Below, piece by piece: positions 44,901-52,227 of a DNA stretch of 54,038 nucleotides (position 1 is the stretch's first letter; every line of letters starts with the position of its first letter). Below the pieces are notes generated by a model. It did not search any database. It saw only the letters and a list, made by a program, of their open reading frames with translations, and was not told the DNA's origin. Source of the DNA: CAZFVY01 sp964522665 (GTDB lineage Bacteria; Verrucomicrobiota; Verrucomicrobiia; Limisphaerales; CAZFVY01); NCBI GenBank assembly GCA_964522665.1, contig CAZFVY010000042.1, forward strand, positions 1 through 54,038, written 5' to 3'. The translations under genes and the position numbers were made by a program.

Positions 44901-45728
44901 CAGGGTGACCGCCTTGTGCCACGCGACGATTGCCTCGTCCCAGTGATTCAACTCGCGCAGCACGTCGCCCACCGCCTTGTGGGCGTCGGGATTTTCCGGG
45001 TCGCTGGCCGCGGCCCGCAGAAACGCCGGCAACGCTTCGCGCGGCCGGCCGGTTTTCTGCAACGTGACGCCCAGGTTCAGCAACGCCGGCAGATACGCCG
45101 GGTCCACCACGAGCGCCTGGCGGAACGCCGCTTCCGCGACGGCCAATTGGCCCGCCTTGTGGGCGGATACCCCGTAGGCCACCCAGGCTGGCGCGGATTC
45201 GGGAGTTAAACGCAACCGACGCTGCCAAAGGTCGTTCGCTTCCTCCCAACTGCCCAGGCGCTGCAACAGATCCGCCAGCCGCTCGAGCAAATCGCGGTCG
45301 TTCGGAAAAAGCGTCAGGCCGCGCCGGTAGGTCTCGAGGGCTTCGCTGGAGGCGCCTTGCTGGACTTGGGCTTCCGCGGCGGCGAGGTACGCCGCGTTTT
45401 GGCCGTGCGCGGCCACCCGGGCTTTTTCGAGGCAAGCTTCGGCGCGGTCGGCTTGGCCAATCGCCCGCAAGGCGAGGCCAAGCTCGAGATTCGTCTCGGG
45501 GGCGGACGGGTCGAGGGTCGCGGCGGCTTCGAGGTATGGCACCGCCTGCTCCGGCAGCCCCGCTTTGCGCGCCAGCGCGCCGACCCAATAATTCGCCAGC
45601 ACATGACGCGGGTCCAGCGCGAGGACGGATCCGAAAAGCGCCACGGCATTCCCAAAATCCGCTTCCCGAAGCGCCGCCTGCGCGGAACCGATCAACTCAT
45701 CCAACTTCTGCTGGTCCGCCACGGTCAT
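41991..45728 (-). CDS. Fused double TPR-glycosyltransferase protein
   Basis: 1245 residues. It reads as two complete TPR plus GT9-like units in one frame. Unit one: TPRs about 1-360, transferase about 395-650 (TLLLHTEQGFGETIQAVRFV, ILTIDTSVAHLVGALGKPVW). Unit two begins near Met 665 (ATG at 43734-43736, MWVNWLTEG), with TPRs to about 950 and transferase about 985-1240 (TVLVHAEQGLGDAIQFIRYA, IITIDTAPAHLAGALGKQVW). With the downstream gene this makes three tandem units. Each keeps the D-T-x-x-A-H-L-x-G-A-L-G-K core. The fusion boundary lacks a stop; a start at 43736 could also yield a separate second product. Confidence 0.85.
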   Translation of the reverse strand: MTVADQQKLDELIGSAQAALREADFGNAVALFGSVLALDPRHVLANYWVGALARKAGLPEQAVPYLEAAATLDPSAPETNLELGLALRAIGQADRAEACLEKARVAAHGQNAAYLAAAEAQVQQGASSEALETYRRGLTLFPNDRDLLERLADLLQRLGSWEEANDLWQRRLRLTPESAPAWVAYGVSAHKAGQLAVAEAAFRQALVVDPAYLPALLNLGVTLQKTGRPREALPAFLRAAASDPENPDAHKAVGDVLRELNHWDEAIVAWHKAVTLRPNYADAWQNLGLALEHQGRLREAQACHQKTIELNPQDPNALRYFGMVSQDLGQFDVTAEAYRRALAVDPRDAEVHWQKFYLQALRGDFPAAWEEYEWRWLIKNNTTPKHDFTQPKWQGEPLAGRTLLLHTEQGFGETIQAVRFVEWAAAQGGRVLLWCPPELVTLLRSTPGVTAVLAQLTAKVIFDVHAPLMDLPRLYRADFTNLPRRVPYLRAPANAGPRLPPANPRALRVGLVWSGSLSQEHDRRPIPFARLLPLLGLNGMEFYSLQKGDAARDAAAPEAAGRVVDLGAGLTDFGATAAVIEQLDLILTIDTSVAHLVGALGKPVWLLLSFAPDWRWLRDRADNPWYPTMTLFRQTQPGDWAGVISRVGASLASWSAAGLSKSAIMWVNWLTEGVACHQQGRLDDAERLYARVIEHEPRQADALRLSGIALRQRGRHEAAARRLQESLAVAPNVAATHHDLGLTWFEMGRLDEAIAAYQRAIALSPVFPEAHYNLGNAFYAVGRRTEAAAGYRTAAEQNPALPEAHYNLGLLAHESGDQPAALGHYRRALELRPTYPDALMNLAVVLKESRQPDEAGEYLLRLLRLDPGHLKGRVNLGAVKAMRREFAEARRLLEEVVRENPNVSEAWSSLGVVRQAEGDPAAAIVCFERALAGRPDHPEATFNLGIAQLLSGRLEAGWRNYEARWRTGNPIFAPRGFPAPLWQGEPLAGRTVLVHAEQGLGDAIQFIRYAAALAQRGARVVVECPAPLLTLLETAEGVAAVVARGQPDPGCDWQSPLLSLPLRFGTTLETIPGRVPYLRAPANATGSLPPTPNARLKVGLVWSGSRNQPSDQRPIPFALLAPLLRQEGAAFFSLQVGEAAADARSTADGPRPFDLSGQLTDLGATAAVMQALDLIITIDTAPAHLAGALGKQVWILLPFAPDWRWLLGRDDSPWYPTAWLYRQPAPGDWAPVAARLARDLAALLK

Positions 45729-46316
45729 TGGTTGCGGACATTTAACTCCAGAACCGGGCGATTGTCCAAGGATTCACGGAATCCCCGGCGCGGGCGGGCG
45801 CGACTTCGACTTGTTGGCTTTTCTGGGTGGGGCGAGGCTCCGCCGAGCCCTGAAAAAGTGGCGCGAGGTCCGGTTTGGGAACCAACGCTCGCACCCGCCG
45901 AAACGCCGTCGCTCCAGCTGGGTCTCGGGGCCGTGCGGCATTGCGGACGTCCCGACCCTCGTCACGGCTCGGCAGAGCCTCGCCCCACCACTCGCCCGGC
46001 GCGTTCTTGGCTTGCGCGCGCCGCGGCCAGAGAAAAGCGACCGTTCCCGACGCTCGCTTACCACTCAAGATATTCTGCTGCAATTCGTTATAGCACAAGA
46101 AAGCGCCATTTGCCAGTCGGGCAGGGACCGATTGGCCTGGCGCCGCAAGCCCCCACAGCCAATTGAAGCAACAACTCGAAGTTGCGCCTGGCGCGGGCCG
46201 GCGCGTCCGAACCATCCCGCGATCGCGGGCCCACGCGGCGGATCAGGCGTGGCGCGCCTCCTCCGCCGCGCTCCCACCCATTGACCGTGGGGTCCCTGGC
46301 TAATACCTTCCCGGAC
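45729..46316. other. Intergenic region with a repeat element
   Basis: 588 bases between divergent genes. The left third is an inverted-repeat element (45826-45989). The remainder includes an AT-richer stretch (46065-46110) and GC-rich sequence with open frames on both strands. None was accepted as a gene. Confidence 0.4.
45826..45989. repeat. Inverted-repeat element with GGTGGGGCGAGGCTC ends
   Basis: GGTGGGGCGAGGCTCCGCCG AGCC (45826-45849) and its inverted copy at 45966-45989 match with about one mismatch in 24 and enclose 116 bases. A third copy of the end lies at 52084-52107. Confidence 0.65.
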
Positions 46317-47612
46317 ATGCTTGACTCGAGATGGTTTCCTCGGCTCCTGGCGTGCGTCGCGTGGGCTGGTATGACCGCCGCGGCGCTCGCTCAATCCGCG
46401 GCCCCGGCCGCGAAGCCGGCCGCGCTCGCGAGTCGGGCCACGTCGATGGACGGCAAAGTCTTCGTCGGTTACCAGGGTTGGGCGACGCCGTTGCGCCAGG
46501 AAGACGGCGCGCGCTGGGTGCATTACGGAAACCGCGGCGAGTTCAAACCGGGGTTCGTCTGCGTCGAGATGTGGCCGGACACCAGCGATCTCGGCGACGA
46601 CGAGAAAATTCCGACCGATTTCCGGCATCAAGACGGTCGCGTCGCGACGGTGTTCGATCCGCAGAACGCCAAGACCGTGAACCGGCACTTCGCCTGGATG
46701 AAGCAATACGGCATCGACGGCGCGTTCTTGCAGCGCTTCGTGAATCCCGCGGCGAGTCCGAAACAACGGCCCGAGTTGGACCGCGTCCTGGATAACGTGC
46801 GCGCCGCGTCGCGCGAGAACGCCGTCGAGTGGGGCCTCATGTACGATCTCTCCGGCGTCCGGGCGAGCGAGATTTTCAGCAAGGTCTCGGACGATTGGAA
46901 ACGACTGGCGGGCGAGGCCAAAATCCGCGCGGACGCCCGTTATATTCATCATCGCGGCAAACCGGTGATGGTTCTGTGGGGCATCGGACTGCGCGACCGG
47001 CCCAGTCCGAAGGAGTATCTCAGTCTCGTTGAGTTCTTGAAAAATGATCCGACGTACGGCGGCAACACCGTGATCCTCGGCGTGCCGTTCTACTGGCGCA
47101 GCGGCCAGCGGGACGCGGTCGATGATCCTTCACTAAAAGAGATCATTCTGGCGGCCGACGTGATCGCGCCGTGGCCGGTCGGACGTTACGCCAACCCCGA
47201 AGGCGCCACGCGCCTCGCGAAATCCGAACGCGAACCCGACGCGCAATGGGCCGCCGCTCACCAGCGCGATTATCTGCCCGGCATTTTCCCCGGCTTCAGT
47301 TGGCACAATCTGATGCTGACCCGCGGCTCGACCAACGCCTTCAATCAGATTCCGCGCCTCGGCGGAAAGTTTCTTTGGACCCAAGCCATCTCGAGCCAGC
47401 GCGCGGGCGCCAGGATGCTCTACGTCGCGATGTTCGACGAGATCGACGAAGGCACCGCGATTTTTAAAGTGTCGAATGATCCGCCGATCGGTGAGACGCC
47501 GTTTCTGACTTACGAGGGCCTGCCGGCCGATCACTACCTCTGGCTGACCGGCCAGATCGGCAAGATGCTGCGCGGCGAGATTCCCGCGACCGACGAAATG
47601 CCGAAACGGTAA
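46317..47612 (+). CDS. Exported GH71/GH99-like protein
   Basis: An ATG at 46317 gives 431 residues; the open frame extends back to 46182 without protein-like sequence. A signal peptide (LLACVAWAGMTAAALAQSAA) indicates export. The body starts KVFVGYQGWATP and continues with FVCVEMWPDTSDLGDDEKIP, HFAWMKQYGIDGAFLQRFVN, WGLMYDLSGV, KPVMVLWGIGLRD, VIAPWPVGRYA and MLYVAMFDEIDEGTAIF. These resemble the glycoside hydrolase 71/99-like barrels (alpha-glucan or endomannosidase types). The catalytic Glu pair probably lies in the later loops (FDEIDEGT), but this is inferred. Substrate unknown. Confidence 0.75.
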   Translation: MLDSRWFPRLLACVAWAGMTAAALAQSAAPAAKPAALASRATSMDGKVFVGYQGWATPLRQEDGARWVHYGNRGEFKPGFVCVEMWPDTSDLGDDEKIPTDFRHQDGRVATVFDPQNAKTVNRHFAWMKQYGIDGAFLQRFVNPAASPKQRPELDRVLDNVRAASRENAVEWGLMYDLSGVRASEIFSKVSDDWKRLAGEAKIRADARYIHHRGKPVMVLWGIGLRDRPSPKEYLSLVEFLKNDPTYGGNTVILGVPFYWRSGQRDAVDDPSLKEIILAADVIAPWPVGRYANPEGATRLAKSEREPDAQWAAAHQRDYLPGIFPGFSWHNLMLTRGSTNAFNQIPRLGGKFLWTQAISSQRAGARMLYVAMFDEIDEGTAIFKVSNDPPIGETPFLTYEGLPADHYLWLTGQIGKMLRGEIPATDEMPKR

Positions 47613-47625
47613 GCGGATCGGATCG

Positions 47626-47798
47626 TGGCAAAATCATGAGTGGCAAAATCATAAAACTGAAAAGAAATCCTTGATGCCGATTCGAAGCCTGATCGATTGA
47701 CGCTGCGGAACCACCCTGCCGCGCCGCTCCCGGCCGGTTAATGATTACGGGGTTATCCGCATTAAGTCTTTATGATTTTGCCACCCATGATTTTGCCA
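47626..47798. repeat. MITE-like element with terminal TGGCAAAATCAT repeats, copy B
   Basis: Left end TGGCAAAATCAT, three bases, TGGCAAAATCAT (47626-47652). Right end is the inverted equivalent (47772-47798), identical over its 27 bases to the right end of copy A. The 119-base interior differs from copy A and holds no gene. Confidence 0.75.
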
Positions 47799-47837
47799 TT
47801 TCTGAAAAGTCCGTCAGCTTTTGATTAACGGCTTCGG

Positions 47838-49379
47838 CTATCGCGCGGCCGCGGCGACGAAGTCGGCCGCTTGCATCTGCGCCGCGGGCGTCAGTGGGTA
47901 CTGCCGGCCGGCTTCGTTGACGATCACGGTGAGTTTTCCGCCCAACGCCTGATAGCGCGGCTCGACGGCGCGCGTGTATTGCTCGAACCACGGATCGTCG
48001 CGATCGCAGACGTGCAGCAGCGGCACGCCGGCCTTGGCCAGCGGCTCCAGGTTTTCCAGCGGCGGCGTCTTCGACATCAGGCTGCGCAAGGCCGGGTTTC
48101 GCCCGAGGACGCAGGCCACCTTGTCCGGGTTCGCGCTCGCCCAGGCGTAGGCCTCGCCCGCCCCGGTACCGGTCCCTTCCAGCGCCGGTTTGCGGGAAAA
48201 GCCATGCTCGGTGAGCAGCTTGTAAACCGCGTCCCATTGCTCCGCCAACGGCCCGGCCTGCGCGGTCAATGGCGCCACGACGATGTGAAATCCACGGGCC
48301 AGCAGCGCCTGGTCAATCACCGCGTCCCGGCCGATTGCGTCCGCGCGCAAGACCCACGGCTGTCCCGGCGCGACGGTGGTGGGCACGATGACGGAAAGCC
48401 CGATGAGACCCCATTGGCTCTCCGTCCTGGCATCGTAACGCTCGTAACACGGCGTGAAACCAGGGCCGCGACAAAGGGCGAACGTATTCTCCTCCTTGAG
48501 GAAGAGGTTCGTGCTCGCGCCGCTGTAGTAGTACGACTTGACGAATTTCTCATCCGCGAACGCGGGCCGCCCGCCGTCCGCGCGCGGCAGATGCCCCACG
48601 ATCCAATCCGCGATCGGTTTCGGATCGCGCAGGCTGTGCGGGTGATGCGCGGTCCCGTCCTTGATCATCACCGTGATCCGGCCGCCCAGTCGCGCGTAGC
48701 GCTCCTCGATGACCAGCGTGTGCCGCTGCAACAGAAAATCGAAGCTGCCGCAGACGTTGAGCAACGCCACGTCGTTCTTTGCCAGCTCGCCGAGCCTGGC
48801 CAGCGCCTCCGGCCGGATCGCGGGATTGTCGGCGTAAATGCAGGCAACCTTGTCGGGATTCACGGTGGTCCAGTCGTACTCGTTGACGCCGCCTTTACTC
48901 ATGCCGATAAAGACGGGCTTTTTCGACAACCCATGCTTTTCGGTCAGGTGGGCGTACCACGCGTCCCATTGTTTGCCCGGGTCGGGCGTAATAAAGGCGA
49001 TGTGAAAACCGCGCCGAAGCAGTTCCACCTCCGTCTGCGGCTGATGGTCCCAATAACAGCCTCGCCACGACCAGGGGTTTCCAGCGGCCGGCTGTTTCGG
49101 AACGACCACGATGCAGCGTCGCTGACCCGCGGGCGGGGCGCCGACGCCGTACTTCTCGCCGGCTGGCGCCTTGAACGGCTGAATCGCCAGCGTCGCGTCA
49201 TCCATCACGAAGTCATAGCGGTCGAATCCGTCGTGCCACGTCGTCTTCTCGCCCTCGAAAGGCGTGTAACTCTCGGCGCCTCGCGCGGTCGCGGAGGTCC
49301 GTAAGAGGCCTATCACGAGCGCGGCCGCGAGGCCGAGCGCGCGGCGTTCGTTAATCCAGTCCGAGAGAGTGCGTTTCAT
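47838..49379 (-). CDS. Exported protein with two alpha/beta-hydrolase domains, the second inactive
   Basis: An ATG at 49379 gives 513 residues; the longer frame (from 49532) adds no sensible sequence. Signal peptide: LGLAAALVIGLLRTSATARG. Domain one (about 60-290) has the nucleophile elbow GMSKGG, an Asp region NVCGSFDFLLQRH and a His in DGTAHHPHSLRDP, all needed for an esterase. Domain two (about 350-513) aligns with it (HGLSKKPVFIG / HGFSRKPALEG; NPDKVACIYADNPAIR / NPDKVACVLGRNPALR) but has GTGTGAG at the elbow, with Gly for Ser, and EAGRQYPL where the His should be. It is thus probably a non-catalytic duplicate. Substrate unknown. Confidence 0.8.
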   Translation of the reverse strand: MKRTLSDWINERRALGLAAALVIGLLRTSATARGAESYTPFEGEKTTWHDGFDRYDFVMDDATLAIQPFKAPAGEKYGVGAPPAGQRRCIVVVPKQPAAGNPWSWRGCYWDHQPQTEVELLRRGFHIAFITPDPGKQWDAWYAHLTEKHGLSKKPVFIGMSKGGVNEYDWTTVNPDKVACIYADNPAIRPEALARLGELAKNDVALLNVCGSFDFLLQRHTLVIEERYARLGGRITVMIKDGTAHHPHSLRDPKPIADWIVGHLPRADGGRPAFADEKFVKSYYYSGASTNLFLKEENTFALCRGPGFTPCYERYDARTESQWGLIGLSVIVPTTVAPGQPWVLRADAIGRDAVIDQALLARGFHIVVAPLTAQAGPLAEQWDAVYKLLTEHGFSRKPALEGTGTGAGEAYAWASANPDKVACVLGRNPALRSLMSKTPPLENLEPLAKAGVPLLHVCDRDDPWFEQYTRAVEPRYQALGGKLTVIVNEAGRQYPLTPAAQMQAADFVAAAAR

Positions 49380-49683
49380 TTTGCCTTTCCTAAATCGCGC
49401 GAGCCGCCCTTCGATCCGACCCGGGGCGGCGCCATGAATTTGCCGGTGTTCGACCTGGTGGCCGGACGGCGTTCGTGTTGAGTCGAGTAGGCAAAGTCGA
49501 ACCGTCGGCGCCGACAACTCCGGTCGGCTCAACCACCAAGCTCGACTTTGCCAACTCTACTGAACTGTTCTATTCGACTCTAGCCGTCCCGGGATCGAGC
49601 GGGGAGCAAAAAGTGACAATTCGATTGGCCCGAAACGCCGCGTTGACAATCCGCCTCCATTGTGAGATGCGTATAAAGTAGGT
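49380..49683. other. Intergenic region with a structured repeat
   Basis: 304 bases between divergent genes, dominated by the 80-base hairpin structure at 49478-49560. The remaining sequence has no visible feature except the likely ribosome site before 49684 (AAGTAGGT), which is weak. Confidence 0.4.
49478..49560. repeat. 80-base complex inverted repeat
   Basis: GAGTAGGCAAAGTCGA (49485-49500) pairs with TCGACTTTGCCAACTC (49542-49557) with one mismatch. Inside lie the perfect palindrome GTCGGCGCCGAC (49504-49515) and a CTCAAC (49528-49533) that can pair with GTTGAG (49478-49483). No related copy was found in the window. Confidence 0.6.
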
Positions 49684-50040
49684 ATGAACGTGGGACCGGA
49701 TGTCGCTTCATTGCTTCGGCAAATCGCCTTCAGCCAGCAGCAGAACGCTGGCGGCGCCGGGTCGTTTCTCGGGCGTTTCGGTTCGTTCTTCGCCAATTTT
49801 CAGACCCCGGTATTGATTGCCTTGGCCCTGGCGTTGGCGCTGCTCGTGGGAATTATCCTGATCTACCGTCCGCGCATGAGCCGCGGGATGATCTGGTGCC
49901 CGTTCTTCGGCCTATTCGGCGGGACTCCGACGCTGTACCTGCATTCGCGTCCGCCCCGCACGTTATTTCGGGGCTGGCTGCACCGGCGGCGCCATCGGCG
50001 GCAGAACGGCGTCACGCCGCTTAGCCATTTGATCGCCTGA
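49684..50040 (+). CDS. Small single-span membrane protein
   Basis: 118 residues from an ATG at 49684. A Gln/Gly-rich amphipathic start (LLRQIAFSQQQN) is followed by one strong membrane segment (PVLIALALALALLVGIILIY) and a basic C-terminal tail with RRRHRRQNG. No family recognised. Codon use is reasonable for this genome but the evidence is limited to an open frame with a plausible membrane topology. Confidence 0.45.
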   Translation: MNVGPDVASLLRQIAFSQQQNAGGAGSFLGRFGSFFANFQTPVLIALALALALLVGIILIYRPRMSRGMIWCPFFGLFGGTPTLYLHSRPPRTLFRGWLHRRRHRRQNGVTPLSHLIA

Positions 50041-50151
50041 CGTCCGCCTGAGCGGCACGCCCGCATTGCGGTCACGCCCTTTATTCTCTCCGACGCTGAA
50101 ACCCCGCGTCTGAATCCTGACGTCCGCAGGCGTCAGGGACAACGCCTGGCG

Positions 50152-50580
50152 TCAGTGATCGTAACGGAACTTCATGTAGGCGACGCCCGGCGCCATCAAA
50201 ACGCGCCAAGCCAAATTGACGTCGTCATTGAACGTCGTATCGTGCGTCCCGACCGCCTCCACCAGGGAATCGAGCCATAGATCGTACATCCGGGGCGGGA
50301 TGTTTCGCTCGTGCCGATTGTGCAGCCGCGCCAATTCCTGGAGATTATTGCGCGCGGTCCGCGTGACGAAGAAATTCAACATGTGGACCAGCGAGTCGGA
50401 GAGCATCTCCTTCTGCCGGGCCATGTCGGTGCCCTTGAATTTGGCGCCAATTTCGGGCGATTTGGCCAGGAAGATCCGATAGAAAGTGTCGAATAGATCT
50501 TCGCCGTCCTTGCGCGATTCGATCACGCGACCATAGCTGTCGTTGAAGATCGCTTCGTAGTTGATGGGGCCGTCGGTCAT
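50152..50580 (-). CDS. Globin family protein
   Basis: 142 residues, single domain, all-alpha. YEAIFNDSYGRVIESRKDGE forms helix A/B. DTFYRIFLAKSPEIGAKFKG leads to helix D/E, and LSDSLVHMLNFFVTR to helix E. LQELARLHNRHERNIPP places a His at the usual proximal (F8) position, followed by MYDLWLDSLVEAV and AWRVLMAPGVAYMKFRY as helices G and H. It resembles bacterial flavohaemoglobin-type single-domain globins, with likely roles in oxygen or NO handling. The distal residue cannot be named with confidence. No reductase domain is attached. Confidence 0.8.
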   Translation of the reverse strand: MTDGPINYEAIFNDSYGRVIESRKDGEDLFDTFYRIFLAKSPEIGAKFKGTDMARQKEMLSDSLVHMLNFFVTRTARNNLQELARLHNRHERNIPPRMYDLWLDSLVEAVGTHDTTFNDDVNLAWRVLMAPGVAYMKFRYDH

Positions 50581-50674
50581 GCTGGCAAAGTATCCGGGGC
50601 GTTAGCGGAACGCCAGCCAGGAATCCGCGTGAAATCGGACCAGTGCGGTGCCCCACGCTGGCGTGGGTCAATCG

Positions 50675-50798
50675 GACCGCGGGTCTGCGACCCGCAGCGG
50701 CGACTGTCGGACGAACGCGCGCAAAACCGGCGAAAGCGGTAGGCGATTCGAACACGCTGCGGCTCACAGAGCCGCGCTCCGGGACCACCCGCCCACCG
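50675..50798. repeat. ~124-bp direct repeat, copy 1
   Basis: Begins GACCGCGGGTCTGCGACCCG. It contains the palindrome GCGGGT-CTGCG-ACCCGC at one end and CGCGGCTCTGTGAGCCGCAGCG-type symmetry at the other. Nearly identical to copy 2 (50906-51029), with a handful of substitutions. Confidence 0.8.
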
Positions 50799-50905
50799 CG
50801 GCAAAATCCGGCCCCGTGATCCGTACCTCTTTTCGGCGAGCGCGGTGAATTGGGTTGGATCCCAAAAGAGAATCGCCCAAGTCTCGCCGAGACTCAACCC
50901 GCTCA

Positions 50906-51029
50906 GACCGCGGGTCTGCGACCCGCATCGGCGACTGTCGGACGAACGCGCGCAAAACCGGCGAAAGCGGTCGGCGATTCGAACACGCTGCGGCTCACAG
51001 AGCCGCGCTCCGGGGCCGCCCACCCACCG
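50906..51029. repeat. ~124-bp direct repeat, copy 2
   Basis: Same orientation as copy 1, 231 bases further on, about 95% alike by eye. Its first ~25 bases also match a short copy at 25471-25497. Confidence 0.8.
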
Positions 51030-51035
51030 CCCGAC

Positions 51036-51893
51036 TCACCGGACGCTTTTGCGGAAACTACGCACGGCCAGCGTCAGCGTGACGGCGGCGATCAACGAAA
51101 GGATCAGGACGGTCTTGCCGAGCAGCACAGCGGGCTCCATTTGCGGGATGGCGCCCCGGCCGTTCAGCAGAAAACGCATTGACTCGATGGCGTAAGTCAG
51201 CGGGTTAAACATCGCCACGGTTTGCAGCCACTGGGGCAGGAGTGGAATGGGCAATTGCGCCGAACTCGTGAACAGCAGCGGCAGCGTCATGAAATTGGCG
51301 ATCAAAAACGTGGACTCCGTGCTTTGGGTTTTGAGCGCGATAAAAACGTTCAAGCCCGACAAGCCCAGGCCGAACAACAGTCCGATGGCGAGCGCGCCGG
51401 CGATCCCGGCCAGACCGTATTCATAATGGACCGGGTCAGCCTGAAACCAGCCCGCGAGCCAGGCGATCAGCACGATGATGACGCCCTGCAGGATCATCCG
51501 GGTCAAATCGCTCATGATGCGCCCAAGGAGGATCGCCATGCGGTAGATCGGGGTCGTCAGCAGTTTCGAGAGGAAGCCGCTCTGGATGTCGTTGATCATG
51601 CCGATCCCCGATTGGGCCGCGCCGAAGAGCAGGGTTTGCAACACCACCGCCGGCACAAAGAACTGGAAATAGCTCTTGCCCGCGAACGCCTCCGCCATAC
51701 CCGGCGCCTTGGCGACTCGATTGAAGATCTGGCCGAACAACAGCATCCAAACCACGGGTTGGATGAGCGAGAAGTAGAGCGCGATCGGCCGCCGAAAAAG
51801 CTTCTTCATCGAGCGCTCGAATAAGACGCCCGCCTCGGCCAGGAATGCCGCCGGGCCGCGTGGGGCGACATCGAAAGGGGGTGACGCATTCAT
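51036..51893 (-). CDS. ABC-2 type transporter permease, without adjacent ATPase
   Basis: 285 residues. N-terminal cytoplasmic part SMKKLFRRPIALYFSLIQPV, then about six membrane segments (VWMLLFGQIFN, FQFFVPAVVLQTLLFGAAQS, MILQGVIIVLIAWLAGWF, IAGALAIGLLFGLGLSGLNV, FLIANFMTLPLLFTSSAQLP and VLILSLIAAVTLTLAV). PLPLLPQWLQTVAMFNPLTY-type sequence near the end is the DrrB/NodJ signature region. A partner ATPase would normally be cotranscribed. None lies on either side. It may use an ATPase encoded elsewhere, perhaps the one at 23075, but that gene has its own permease. Confidence 0.88.
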   Translation of the reverse strand: MNASPPFDVAPRGPAAFLAEAGVLFERSMKKLFRRPIALYFSLIQPVVWMLLFGQIFNRVAKAPGMAEAFAGKSYFQFFVPAVVLQTLLFGAAQSGIGMINDIQSGFLSKLLTTPIYRMAILLGRIMSDLTRMILQGVIIVLIAWLAGWFQADPVHYEYGLAGIAGALAIGLLFGLGLSGLNVFIALKTQSTESTFLIANFMTLPLLFTSSAQLPIPLLPQWLQTVAMFNPLTYAIESMRFLLNGRGAIPQMEPAVLLGKTVLILSLIAAVTLTLAVRSFRKSVR

Positions 51894-52227
51894 AATCCGA
51901 ACGCGATCCTAGCGCGACCGCCGCGGCGGGCGAAGAACTTTTCGGCGGCCCCGCCTGCCAGCCGCGCGCCGCGGATGGGCGGACGCTTGGGGCGGCGCGG
52001 TTGTTCGTCACGACCTCCATGAGGTTTCGAAAGGCGAGCCGTGGTGAGACTTTGGCAAGCCGCTGCCGTCCAAACCTTTCCACGGCTCCGCGGAGCCTCG
52101 CCCCACCATCCGGTTTTTCACTGGCGCTCCGAGACTCGCGGGCGCACGAGGCGCCCTGCACGTAGCGCCCCACGCTAGCAGACGCCAGCCAGTTGCCAAC
52201 CCGCGCCGCCCCGCTTATCATCCGCCC
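51894..52227. other. Intergenic region with repeat end
   Basis: 334 bases between divergent genes. It holds the repeat structure at 52037-52107 and, near 52165, CGCCCCACGCTAGC, which partly resembles the hairpin at 50652. No gene was recognised. Confidence 0.4.
52037..52107. repeat. Repeat with GGTGGGGCGAGGCTC end, copy at right
   Basis: AGCCGTGG (52037-52044) pairs with CCACGGCT (52080-52087), and GGCTCCGCGGAGCCTCGCCC CACC (52084-52107) is the third copy of the end sequence found twice at 45826-45989. Confidence 0.55.

Larger units (their letters stand above)
50581..51035. other. Intergenic region carrying a tandem pair of repeats
   Basis: 455 bases, more than half of which is two copies of a ~124-bp repeat (below). 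A short perfect hairpin CCCACGC-TG-GCGTGGG lies at 50652-50667. Open frames here read through the repeats and translate each copy similarly; they were not called as genes. Confidence 0.5.
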
